Shown here piece by piece: positions 48,232 to 59,495 of a stretch of DNA of 64,000 nt. The stretch comes from Ceriagrion tenellum (taxonomy: Eukaryota > Arthropoda > Insecta > Odonata > Coenagrionidae). Under the pieces are notes generated by a model, which was not told the DNA's origin, did no database searches, and saw only the letters and a list, made by a program, of their open reading frames with translations. The position numbers and the translations under genes are program-made. Position 1 is the first letter of the stretch. The number at the start of each line of letters is the position of its first letter. The DNA lies in contig OY720632.1 of assembly GCA_963169105.1 (NCBI GenBank), forward strand, positions 190,588,448 to 190,652,447, read 5' to 3'.

Positions 48232-51025
48232 AACAGGAGCACTTCTTTCTTTAATGATGACGTTTTGTCAGTTTCTCGAATTGGCTGTGGCAATTTGTTG
48301 AATATCTTTGGAACAATGTACATTAATAAACTCTTACCGTGGTCGTTGTAGAATTTGGAACATAATATTTTTCAACACAGTGGAGTCGAATATCATGATT
48401 TACATTTCTTTGTATTTTGAACTTGTTTTGAAAGAAATTGTCACATAGTATGACGTACTGAAAAAGTTCAGTTATAGGTAATAAACCTAGTTTAATACAT
48501 TGGATTCAGTTACATCCAGACAGGATACTACTTTATTTTGAATTTTAATTACCTCATTCAAAAAACTTCGGTACGTTGTACCCCAGATTGTCAGTCCATA
48601 TCGCATAATAGCTTCGGCTAAACCTGGGTAAAGCAATTTTTTCACCTCAGTTGGTAACACATATTTCAAGAGTGATAGTTGGAAGAGAATGCAACGGAGC
48701 TTTCCACACAAATAATTCAAACGTAATCTGAAGTTGTATTTTTCGTCTAAAATTATTCCTAAATATTTAAAATGATTAACCAGGGAAATTACAAAACATG
48801 AATTGTAAGCGACAGCCGTTGCTTGTTTTGCAGCCCCGAGCGGAATGCAAACATGAGTGGGAGTGAAGAGTTAGATTTATAAGTCTTCTTTTTTCTTTTA
48901 CCCTGAGAAATTGAAAGGTGACAGTTTTTAAAATTATTAATGACTAATTTATTATCATGGCACCATCTTTGGATGGCACAAAAGTCATACTGAAGTTTTT
49001 GCCTAGCCATCTCGAAGGATTTTTAGGTCGAAAGTAAAGCAATGTCGTATGCATACATATATATTTTACATCTATTAATATGGTAAGGTTATATAATTTA
49101 TGTATATTAAAAATAGAATTGGTTCTAAAATGGATCCCTGTGGAACTCCAGTTTCTACAGATTTTATAGTGCTATGATGATCGAACAACCTGACAAATAA
49201 TCTCCGATCGCTGAGGTAAGATCTAAGCCAGGAAAGCGGAATTCCACGTATTCCTGAGCGTTCCAGCTTTTTCAAAAGGATGTTTATATCGATTGTATCG
49301 AAGGCTTTTTGGAAATCAAATTAAACACAACTAATTCGGAATGGTTCTTGTTTAGACATGTACGAACATCTTCGCTGAAGTCTTTCAGGAGAATTTTAGT
49401 ACGTTTTTGTTGTTGATATCCATATTGGTGTCTAGTGATGATATTACATTTATCAAGAAAACCTTTCAACTGGTTGGCAACGTAGCGTTCTATGATTTTA
49501 TCAAGTGAGGGAAGAATAGATATCGGACGATAGTCATTGGTATCATTTCTTTTACCTTGCCTATAGATTGGCCTAATTGTTGCTAGTTTTAAATTTGATT
49601 GCATCTTCCCTTGTTCGATATTTAGATTTATCTACTGTGGTATTATTTTGGTTAATTCCTGTCCATAAGTGAGGTCAACCAATCTAATTCTATCATATCC
49701 AGGGCTTTTTTTCTTCATGGTATTCAAAATATTGCGTACGTCGGTTGGCGTTATTGACATTTGTGAGAATGTATAGGGGCTAGTACTACTATTACAATCA
49801 CTGAGGAGGTGGTTTGAACAGTTTGGCAGTATTCGTTTTTTATATTGTTGGAGAACTGTGAAGCAAAAGCTTCACAAACATTGTTTATATTCCACTCTTT
49901 CCTAAAGTTACTTGTTATTAGTGAATCAACAGTCGTTTTGTTTGGAACTCCTCTGAGATTGTTTATTAGCTGCCAGGTTTTTCTGATGTTATTTTTATAT
50001 TTTATAAATTTTGAGTTGTATAAGTAATTTTTGGACTTTCTTAGTAAGGCAGTGACTTTATTTCTCTGTATTTTGTAATTCTGTCTTTACAAATCGTTTG
50101 ATGGATGGATGGTTTGATGGATGGATTTCCACTTTCTAAATAAGTCATCTCTTCTCTGTATTTCCAAATAAATGACATCATTGATCCAAGGTTGCTTATA
50201 TGTTTTAACCCTATTATTGTTTGTTTTTTTGACGGTAGCCTTATTGTATATGTGACTCGGTTGTTTGTGCAGTTGCTGATATATACAGTTTGGGTCTTTT
50301 AATGTTAGCAGTTTCAACCAGTTTATGTTATTCATCATCATATGCCTTACTATCCGGCTGCAAAGGTTAGAAGAAGAATGGTTGGAGTTGGTGTCAGGTA
50401 TATTGTCATTAGTGTGGATGAAAATGCCAACCGGAAAATGATCAGAGAATTTCGTCTTTATGATGAAGCTATTGATATTATCATGAAAACCTCTAACGCT
50501 AATATGGTCAATGCAAGATCTTATCACTTTGTTGTTTTTTATTTCTAATCTGGTGGTTTTATTTATGTAGGTCAGGAAACCACTGTTAGCGAGGATGTTT
50601 TTATATGCTGACCCTGTTAGATTTTAAGTTTAAGTTGAAATCTCCGAGTAATATTGTGCTTTTCTGTTCTCAATGAAAGCCTCTAGACTAGTTAGAAAAT
50701 CCCTTTTGTTTCTGTGTGGTGGTCTATAGATGTTTATTATTAAAACAGTTTCAGTGCCTAGGTCAGTTCTTAATATTAAAGATTCGCACTCTTTTATTTC
50801 AATATCAATCACCTGACCAGGAAAATTTTCCTTTAGGTAGAACGCAATTCCCCCTCCTTTTTGATTTTGCCTGAACTAATGGTAGGTGGTGAATCCAAGT
50901 ACATGAAAGGGATGTATTTCTGACGATTTGACATTACCCTCAGTTAGGGCAAAGCCAAGGACAGGGGAAAAATTTTTGAACTGATTGTGCAGCACATTAA
51001 GTTCATCCCAATGTTTCTTTAAAGT
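48232..51025 (-). pseudogene. Non-LTR retrotransposon with endonuclease and reverse transcriptase, inactive
   Basis: The minus strand carries both domains of a CR1/Jockey-type LINE. Endonuclease: ALTEGNVKSSEIHPFH near 50,930, then GGGIAFYLK, IINIYRPPHRN, RSCIDHISVRG and SDHFPVGIFI. Reverse transcriptase: RNDTNDYRPISILPSLDKII (49,550), then LSWLRSYLSDRRLFVR and TGVPQGSILEPILFLIYIN. The catalytic box at about 49,040 reads YAYDIALLS, so one of the two metal-binding Asp residues is Tyr. QRWCHDNKLVIN and LRCILFQLSLLKYVLPTEV follow, and the tail ends near 48,240. Stops and frameshifts split it into at least six frames. Its length, about 2.8 kb, is close to that of a full ORF2. Confidence 0.85.
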
Positions 51026-51038
51026 CCTTACATTTATT

Positions 51039-51175
51039 ACCGTATTTACTCGTATAAGCCGCGCACATTTTTTTCCGGAAATGCCGGTGAAAAAATGGGG
51101 GTGAGCGGCTTACACGAATCCTCCAGATTTTCATGTAAGCCGCGCACCATTTTACCTGAAATTCCTGTCGTTAGT
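51039..51175. repeat. Repeat with tandem GTAAGCCGCGCAC motifs
   Basis: ACCGTATTTACTCGTATAAG followed by CCGCGCAC resembles the ends of widespread nonautonomous DNA repeats. TAAGCCGCGCAC occurs twice and its inverse (AGCGGCTTACACG) once. It abuts the 5' edge of the LINE. Confidence 0.5.
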
Positions 51176-51580
51176 TTTTCTAAAGCCGATAGTTTTTCCA
51201 AAGTAAATATATCGGTGTGAATTGGTAAGTATGGTGTGGTAGTAAACCCGTAAGGTATTGTGAAGTAATTAGAAATAAAAATCATCGTTTATCAAAGTGT
51301 GAGCGTACAACGATACTTGAAGAAAGGCTATATCAGAAACACCACGTGACAAATCACTTAACGTGTATAGATCTACATAATATATATTGTACTATAACAT
51401 ATTTTAGGACTAATATGCGTTCACTTCGTACGACTAGCTTGTGGTTTTCTCACCATTTCAAATAATTAAGTATGACATCTGTTTTTTCCTGAGGTGAAGA
51501 CAATATTTCCACCATGTTGGTTGATTGTGGATTTGATCGGCCAAAATCTACGATCAACTTGACTGACGATTTTGATTACC

Positions 51581-51668
51581 GATCATCGCTGATTGTCGTT
51601 GGTGAAACGCAATCACCGGTCAACTCATGAATGATCCTCGATCAAGGGCTGATCGTCGTTGGTGAAAC
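51581..51668. repeat. Two-unit tandem repeat, 60-bp period
   Basis: GCTGAT(T/C)GTCGTTGGTGAAAC occurs at about 51,588 and 51,648 with flanking GATCA strings. No function known. Confidence 0.55.
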
Positions 51669-51675
51669 CGGGAAA

Positions 51676-52196
51676 GTCCATTTAAAAAATCCGTCACAGG
51701 TCATTATTTGTGGTTTCTTCCACATTGCCTACTGGATATACAAACTTGAGAAGGTATATTATTTCGTTCCAATTACTAATTGCTTGATGACAAATTGAGT
51801 GTGACCCGAACATTTTCTATATCAGTTTCCGGCTCTAAATGGTGAATTTTTTTGGACTGATGGAATATTAATGTGGAGGTCGTGGAGAATGATACCAAAG
51901 AAAATATAACCTCAGATCACGGTTCAAGGAACTCTTAAGCTGCCGCCCAGGAAATGCCTTCACTTGCAATGACGGCGCTTCACTAATCCAATACTTAGCG
52001 ATGTTTCTAACACATATGCAGTTAATATGGTAGCTGACCTGACCATGCTTCCAATCACCCTTTCTTTGTTGCTCAATAATAGGCAAAAAGAACAAAGGAC
52101 TCAGTCCATTTAAAAAAATCCTTGGGTCATTATTTGTGGTTTCTTCCACATTGCCTGCTGGATATACAAACTTGGGAAGAAATATTATTTCCTTCC
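51676..52196. repeat. Pair of about 95-bp direct repeats
   Basis: 51,676-51,770 and 52,104-52,196 share GTCCATTTAAAAAA, TCATTATTTGTGGTTTCTTC and CTGGATATACAAACTTG. The copies are 428 bp apart and about 85-90% alike by eye. Confidence 0.7.
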
Positions 52197-52694
52197 AGGC
52201 GAAAGTTTCACCACCCATTGAAGTTCGAGTAAGAAACATTAATTCATGACAAAGTCCCTTTTCACTATGATGATTCATGTTTAAAGGTCTATTCTGCAAA
52301 ACATTAATCCAGTAAATAAATTAAGAGATTATTTGTTTATCCTTCTATCCATAATCTCATTGCATCGTGCATGTTGTGCTGAACGCCATTTCCCCAATAT
52401 ATATTCCCTTATATGCCAACTTCAGTAAGCTAAAACATAGAAGGTAATGAAGTGCCTCATATTTAAAAAGTGTTTACCGATTCACTCCACGATTTTTGGA
52501 ACTTTTTATCCACAATAGTGTGAAAGAGAAACTTCATCCGAAATGGACATCGCATCTATTCCAGATCTAGTGTTCTCCATTCCATTATTTATTTTTTTCT
52601 TTCCCCTCTGAGACGTACGCCTTCTATACTTGACTGCGCTTTGGAGCATAAAGCACAAAAACAAAATAAGATTAACTGTTGGAAGCTTAACTAT

Positions 52695-52775
52695 TGTAAA
52701 ATTAACTCAAGAGGACCCTGTGCCACACAACCTAGTGGTGGCTTGCACGGTATTACGTAGATGTAGATGAACATT
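52695..52775 (+). repeat. CR1-like LINE 3' tail
   Basis: GACCCTGTGCCACACAACC, then GGTGGCTTGCACGGTATTAC and the terminal GTAGATGTAGATGA. The end matches those at 16,133-16,150 (inverted) and 56,735. Confidence 0.55.
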
Positions 52776-55700
52776 TAAGCTGAACATGATATCTATATCA
52801 AAAGAGAGCTATTAGCGGTTTCCGTCGTAGGGATTAGCGCAACGATTAGCTCAATACATAGTGAGCATAACAATACTGCGATTTCATTTACTCTGTTTAT
52901 TTTACAGGGGTTACCTTACGCGAGAAAAAGGAAGCCACCAGTCTTGCGCTTTGGCCATGTTCTGACTATGAAAACATTGCCTTCTTCCCTTTAACTCCGT
53001 GTATTTTAGCGGTGCACTTATAATCGAATACGGGACCCAGGAGCTAATATAACACGGGAAATGTATTTATATATTTATATTAACCTTTGTACCTAGAAAT
53101 AATACTTGCTTTGATTCTTCAATTCGCGACAGTTCGTAGCAATAGAGAAAATAACATATGCCTACATCATCGTCTGCTACGATTCCATTGGAAACCTAAT
53201 ACTTACAGAAAACCTCCAATTTCCAAACAACACTACATGCAGGTATCGTTGGGGAAACTCCTGTGTATAAATGACAGTTCCAAAGCTTATGTTTGTCTCC
53301 GTTTATCACACATGGACGTAATGACGTATATGTCAGGAATGCCTTAGATATCGTCTGCTACGATGTCGAATAAAACCGAATACCCACTGATCATATGTCC
53401 ATTTCGCATTCCAAGTAGTTTAAATCGTCGTCATAGAATTTGCTGGGAGCAAATGTTTTTTTTATTTTTCTTCAATAGTCCTCAATCAAGTACATATGCA
53501 CGAAAAAATGGATATCAGAAATGCATCCAATTTCGTCTTCTCCAATACTAATTGTGAGCATGGTCTGACGAAAAGAGGCCGAGGACAAGGATGGCAACTA
53601 GTTAGCCATCACATTGGATCATATTTTATTACAAGTTCGTACCTGTGCATTACGGATGATAAATGTATCAGATTAGATCATAAATGTAGCCATCAGATTT
53701 CAATGCTTTTACATAGGATCACCCAAGGTTTTCATAATCACAACATGGCTAAATGCGCAAAATTCGGCTTCAATTCTCCACGCTGGAGAGAGCTTCAAGG
53801 CGACCCCTGTGTTTTTTTTACTAGGTATCTAGACAATATGGCGTCTGCGGTCACGTGACATTAACGCCATATCCGCCCGATGAGCAATCTAGCAATCTTC
53901 CAAGGGAAGATCGCTAGATTTGACAAGTTCTAAAACGACCTCTGCCGTATTCGGTGTAATAATTTTTACTGAAGAAGTTATCCTTGCATTGTTTTTAACC
54001 GGGCAGTTATCTCGCATGTCCCTCACGGAAAACTTCAAAGCCTCGAAAACTGTTTTATTTTCAACGTTTCGTCGAACATGGCAGCTCGGTCTAAAATGAC
54101 TTTAAATACGATGACATATGCACGGAATTTGTTTCAAACGCGCAAATATGCTTCTCATAGGGATGAAATGATTCCTCATATGTGTAAAGGTTAACTAAAG
54201 GTTAACTGCCGACTAAAAACAGTTATTAGCATGTGGAAGACCTCTATATTTCTAGGACTTAGAAGTCTTGTACTTGGACAATGTTCATTCGTGGTGCCAG
54301 GAGTCGGGTTTAGATTTAAATATTAGTGAATGCACCAAAGTTCACTTCCTAGGAATGTCATCCCTCACCGTTCCCTCACCGACGGAGCTTTCTCGGGCGA
54401 TTCTGTAAGCAAGTCGAGCGCTGTTCCAGTCGGTTTGGTAACTCCTCCCTCTCGAGATACCCCTCCCTCCCGAGTGTTGCCAAAGCTGAGGGTCACATGG
54501 TCCGTTTCAACCGATGGAGACGAGGGAGACGATAGAACAAACAAATGACTAAATGAAACCGCCTAGTGCTCTCGTGGGCATCAACCAAAACGACATCCAG
54601 TGACAAATATTATAATACACAGACTCAGTAATGTCGAAATTAAAGTCATTCTCACGCACAGTAATGTCGAAAGGAGGAGGATAATAAAGTTCTGTGAATT
54701 GAGTGCGTGACAATGTATATTTGTGCAATAAAAAAAGTGTTCCATATTTAAAGTACATTGCAATAAGTAGCTTATTTATGAACATGAAGTTTTACAAAGA
54801 CAAGTTAGGTGCAGCAAGAACTAATGTGTTATGATTGCATGGATGTAGAAATATGATTGGTCAAGTATACCAATTCATTCATTATATTTATGTGCAAATT
54901 AACGCGCGTGATGGAAAGCAGACAGTTTATCGCGTTGTATATATGCGGTATTTCTGGCCGCAGAAGTGGCCTCTGTGTGGAGTACAAACCTTCGGACGAT
55001 GGTTCGAAGTAATAGTTGAATCTAATAGAACAATATTGTCATGAATATAGAATGGCCATGTAGTCCATAATTGTGGGGTGATTATGAAATGTTCGCATTT
55101 ATATGCTTTATTCGTGTGTGTATAGCAATGGTTATGCTGCGCGCTCGTGCCATGAAACATTCATTTAGCGTCTTCGTGGAACGAAGTTGAATGTAAAAAT
55201 GACTTGAATGAGTAGTATTAAAAACTATGATGAGAGAAAATGAAGTGGAGGTGCCGCTAAGTATGTCGTTGAACCGTCTTTGCTTTGAACCGTCGTAGCT
55301 AAGTATATCATTGAACACGTCTTTGCTTTGCTGTCGTCGCATGTACGTCATTGTATGTACAAATATGTATTAATTACCGTCAGGAGCCCTTAAGTTTCGC
55401 TGAAGCTTGCTTCCCTCCGTAACAACCTAACTCCTAGTTATTAGCATATTACGCCGAGCAGGAACGTTTCTCGTGGTTCAAGTGGAAAATATGTCGTTCG
55501 AATGTGTTACACTATTGGCAGTATTTATGTATTAATCCGAATTAATTGAGGCAGAGTGATAATTGACAGTTCAGTTTTAAGGGTGGTTCAAGATGTTTAG
55601 TTGAGTTGTGAAAACAGGGACTGAAGCAAAAAAACGCCAATAACAGCACAGATCTCACGATATATCCTATTTTCTCAAATAATAAACTACTGTAGTGTGT

Positions 55701-56334
55701 ATAAGTGGGTTTCATGCGTGGTTGAATAAACAAAATTACACCATATGGGTAAAATTTCCAATTTGAGAATATATATTAATCCGCAATAATTACTGACATT
55801 TGTTGCGGAGGATTTTCTGGGAATTAATAGCACACACTATAATAAGGTAATCCAACATGCTTCATAGGCAAAATATTGGCCTGTATATGTAGTTGATAGC
55901 GCCAAACAGTAAAATATTTGGAGTAGCCAAGCGATCAATATAATGCTACACATCGGAATCCCAGTTGTTTTCAGGTTTTTCTTTTAGGCCGTCACTTTAA
56001 TTATCATTATTTCAACTTGTGAATTACATATTATATCTCCATTAATCCGGTGAATAAATTATATCGCTATTACAAGCCTCAAATAAACCTATTTCAGACA
56101 TAAATCTAAATGCTTTGTCGATTTGTTACGGTGTCTCTCAAGCAAACCGACTGATTACCCTGGGTACCGACAGCTTTTACGTGCCGGTACGATCTCCCGA
56201 CGGAAGCTCCTCGGCACACCGATCGGTTTCATACAGAACACCACGGTTGTCGGTGTGACGTGCCACACGACGAAAAGGCTCCCATGCCGATCGGTTCGGA
56301 GTTACAGAATGACCTTCCTGGTCAAATAGATCTA
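52776..56334. other. Unassigned sequence
   Basis: No protein family, RNA or element was recognised. A higher-GC patch at 56,123-56,330 contains the strings CCGATCGGTTTC and CCGATCGGTTCG. Frames such as 53,496-53,858 (120 residues) match nothing I know. Confidence 0.4.
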
Positions 56335-56745
56335 ACCCAAAAAAATAAATAAAATACAAAGGAAAGCAGCGTGCTTCGTTAAAAACTGCAATACGAGCGA
56401 ACACATAGTGTCTCACAACTTTAAGAGGGGTTAAGGTGGGAATCCCTAGAGACTCGGAGGCTGCACGCTAGGCTTAGGTTGCTTGATAAATTCAGAACTG
56501 ACATTTTTCAGAGCGACATAGAGAATATTATTATAACTCCTCACTACATCCTTAGGTCTGACAATGCGATAAAATAAGAGAGATACATTACCATTAACAG
56601 ATAAGTACAAGAACTCGTTCTTTCCGCCCACAATAAGCGACCACATTAATAACTGAGCTCCACTAAATACACTCCCATAATACACGTCACCATTTCACCT
56701 TCAAAAACCAAATCCCGATCAGCTTTACACGGCTGGTAGATGTAT
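56335..56745 (+). pseudogene. CR1-like LINE 3' end (RT C-terminus)
   Basis: The + strand reads KIQRKAACFVKNC, then in another frame TRRLHARLRLLDKFRTDIFQ and SDIENIIITPHYI, followed by a 3' UTR with TACACTCCCATAATACACG. It aligns with the copies at 3,945 and 16,155 and ends in a GTAGATG tail. It is a truncated dead copy in the same orientation as the copy at 3.9 kb. Confidence 0.75.
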
Positions 56746-58279
56746 GTAGATGAATACTACAAACGGTTGTCCCTCAGGATGTCACATTTCACACAAACTT
56801 GCTGTTCGGAAAGCATTTAACCTCAAACGTATTAATCTGAAATGTTCTATGAAGTGATTTTAGCGTGATTATTGCGCATTTAAATTTTTTCACATTTCTG
56901 CCAAAATAGAGCGATTCAGGAATAAAGATTTTTGGTCATATGACTACTTCTATTTATCGAAGAGCAAACAATATATATTCAGCGATAGCCAAACCTTTCC
57001 TGTTGATTCTAAGGTAGCAGGAGCAATTACTACACGTTCCGTTTTTTTTTGTTTTGGACCCATAATAATGATGTTATGAAGTGATATAATTTGTATAAAC
57101 CATTAATTATTTAGAAATACTTCCCTCCATGTGCGTTAAATGAACTATGATTCCTACGCTGCAATTACAGCGCTCATAAATATCGCTTCTTTTCTTATAC
57201 GCGAAAATCTTACGAAAAAATACGTTATTTTCAAGTAAAAATCCATTAAGGAATTTCGAGCTTAGAAATCAATGAATTTGGTCTAATTTTAAATAAAAAC
57301 CTCTCCTATACAATGACACCAAAAGTTCTACCCCTTACAACGTTACTATCCGAGACATTTGCCAGTGAATACCAGCCATTTTTCATGGGAAATGGTACGT
57401 GCATGCACTCCAGAGAGACATTATCTACAAAATGAGGTATTTCTAACACTTAATTGTCGTAAAAAAACTAACTGTGAAGTGTATATGTTTTCTCAACTAC
57501 TTTTGAAAATTAATCATAGTCACCGCTGTAAATTCTTCGGGATCACAAAACACCTTCCGTGTTCAAAGGAGTTTCAAACGCACCGCGCGAAAAAAATGAG
57601 TCAAGTTAAAGACTAATTTAGATATTTACATTTAATTACTAACAATTTCTGTCGTATATTACTATTATGCCACCATTAATAATGCAATATTCAATTGTTG
57701 TGTCCTATAGCTGGTGAATTTAAAACGTATAATTCGAATATGGTTTTTATTATGATTAGGGAACTATCTCGGTCGGACTACCTTAACAAAATGCCTTTGG
57801 TCTCGGCCCATCTAGTATTAGGTTCATCCACGGCCGAAATTTAGGGAGTTTTCATTAAATGATCAAATTCTTTTTTCAAAGACTTATCCTGAATCCACGA
57901 TATCCAGTTAAACCATGCTGGAAACGCTAGAACATTTTTATTATGCATCCGCAGGGATATTTATTGGCAGCCTTAGGGCATAGTTACCAATTCCACTGAT
58001 AACATAAGTGCTCTGCACAACTCACTGCAAAATATATAAAATTTAAAATTTATTAGCGAATAACTGGAGAGTAAAAATATTTGGAAAAGAAGCACGAGAA
58101 CGATCGAAATATTATGACCCCCTTCATTTTGTATTTAACTTTGACAATTAAAAATTTCATCCGAAATTTCAGTAAATGCCGATAATTACACCGTTATTGC
58201 ATTCATTTCCTCAAATTATCATCAAGAGATGGTAAATGCTTGTTTATACATGCATTCAACTCTAAGAATAAGGATGGGA
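56746..58279. other. Unassigned AT-rich sequence with a LINE scrap at its right edge
   Basis: 58,250-58,305 (CAACTCTAAG...GGGAGTCCCTAGAAACTCTGAAGCC) resembles part of the CR1-like copy at 56,413-56,465. Nothing else was recognised; the 85-residue frame at 57,359 has no domain. Confidence 0.4.
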
Positions 58280-59495
58280 GTCCCTAGAAACTCTGAAGCC
58301 ACAGGAAAAAATAAGATTAATTTATGGCAGAGAAAAATTGAATATAGTTTATAATTTACGTTATTTTCATGTTAACTTTTTGAAAGAAAAGATTCGGTAC
58401 GTAATACTACGAAATTAGCCGCGATATGATTGGCTTCATGGGAAATAATTCGTTTTATTTTCTTGGTATAAATTATTCCGGAATCCTACGTAATATCTGT
58501 GTTCGGAAGGCGCGAACAAAGACCTCGGGGTCACTTTACCGGGTGTCGCGACTGACTTTGGCGTTCAAAGGCCAGTAATTAGTGTGCCTATAACTCCCCC
58601 CTCCCATCCCGCGTGTACCTATTGGACCGCTTTCCCGCAGGAGAGCGGAGAACAGCCCTCTCTGCCCCAGCGTGTGAGAACCAAGGTCTCAGTTAGCTTG
58701 GCCACGCCACTGTTTGCGTTGGGCGATGTTCTGATTTTTGGTCCCCAGCCTGCCTAAGAGTGCAAAGGCAGTGCAATGGCTGGGGGTGTAAAATGGGGCC
58801 CTTAGCCAGGCCAACGAGTGCGTCGGGGGCGGCTAAGGGGTTCTTTCGTGTACCAGCCGTAGTCTTCTCGACTCCCGGTCTCCAAGACCGGAAGCCATTC
58901 TCTCCGGGCCGGAACCTCGGGCCTTAGATCCCCAGGCGGGGAGGCCCCTTCGGAAAGTGGTTACGTAAGATCGGTTACCGTTGGTCGGGCCTCTCAAACG
59001 TTCCAAATCCCTGTCCCTATCACGTCGCTGATGAACCTGTGAAAGGACGTCACGAGGATGGTATTCCATTCAACACGGCCGCCCACGGGCAGTCTTCGCT
59101 GGCTGGTACTCCTTCGGGGATCGTCCTTTCATCAAGGACACCGACTCGTCGCAATGGCAATCGGACTCTTGCAGAAGATCCCATTCTCAAGCTCTCTCCT
59201 TTGTTATCCTTGGGTGGTCGACCTTCTTCTTTGTCTGGTGGTGATCGCACGATGTTGTCCTGGCTGGAACGTGAAGATTGTAGCAATGATGCCAGTCTTA
59301 AATAGCGGATTTCGATTCCGCCCTTCGTCGTGATTGGCCGATGACTCTTTGTTGATGATTCGGCCAATCCGAAATCAGCACGGTATGAATCCAAGTCGGC
59401 ATTCGTGCATAAAAACCAATCCGGTAATCAAACTGAATCCATTCTTTTTATTTTCCCCACAACAAAAGTTGATTTTTAAAACTCCTTTCATCGCG
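58280..59495 (-). repeat. Left outer arm of the fold-back
   Basis: Base-for-base near-identical inverted partner of 62,076-63,291. It includes a GC-rich central block (58,600-59,270) with frames of 114, 91, 88 and 78 residues that occur identically in the other arm. These frames match no known domain. The strand shown is that of its putative promoter. Confidence 0.92.
59297..59337 (-). promoter_or_regulatory. CCAAT plus TATA-like promoter, left arm
   Basis: On the minus strand, GGCCAATCACG is followed 32 bases later by CTATTTAAG. It points away from the palindrome centre. The same layout occurs in the other arm and in the single copy at 7,578-7,617. Confidence 0.5.

Noticed and set aside
59022..59050. 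Hammerhead-ribozyme-like core CTGATGA...GAAA in the fold-back arm
   Set aside because: The bases around it do not form stems I and III, stem II would have at most two pairs, and the GAAA spacing is changed in the related copy at 7,322. It also lies on the strand opposite to the putative promoter.
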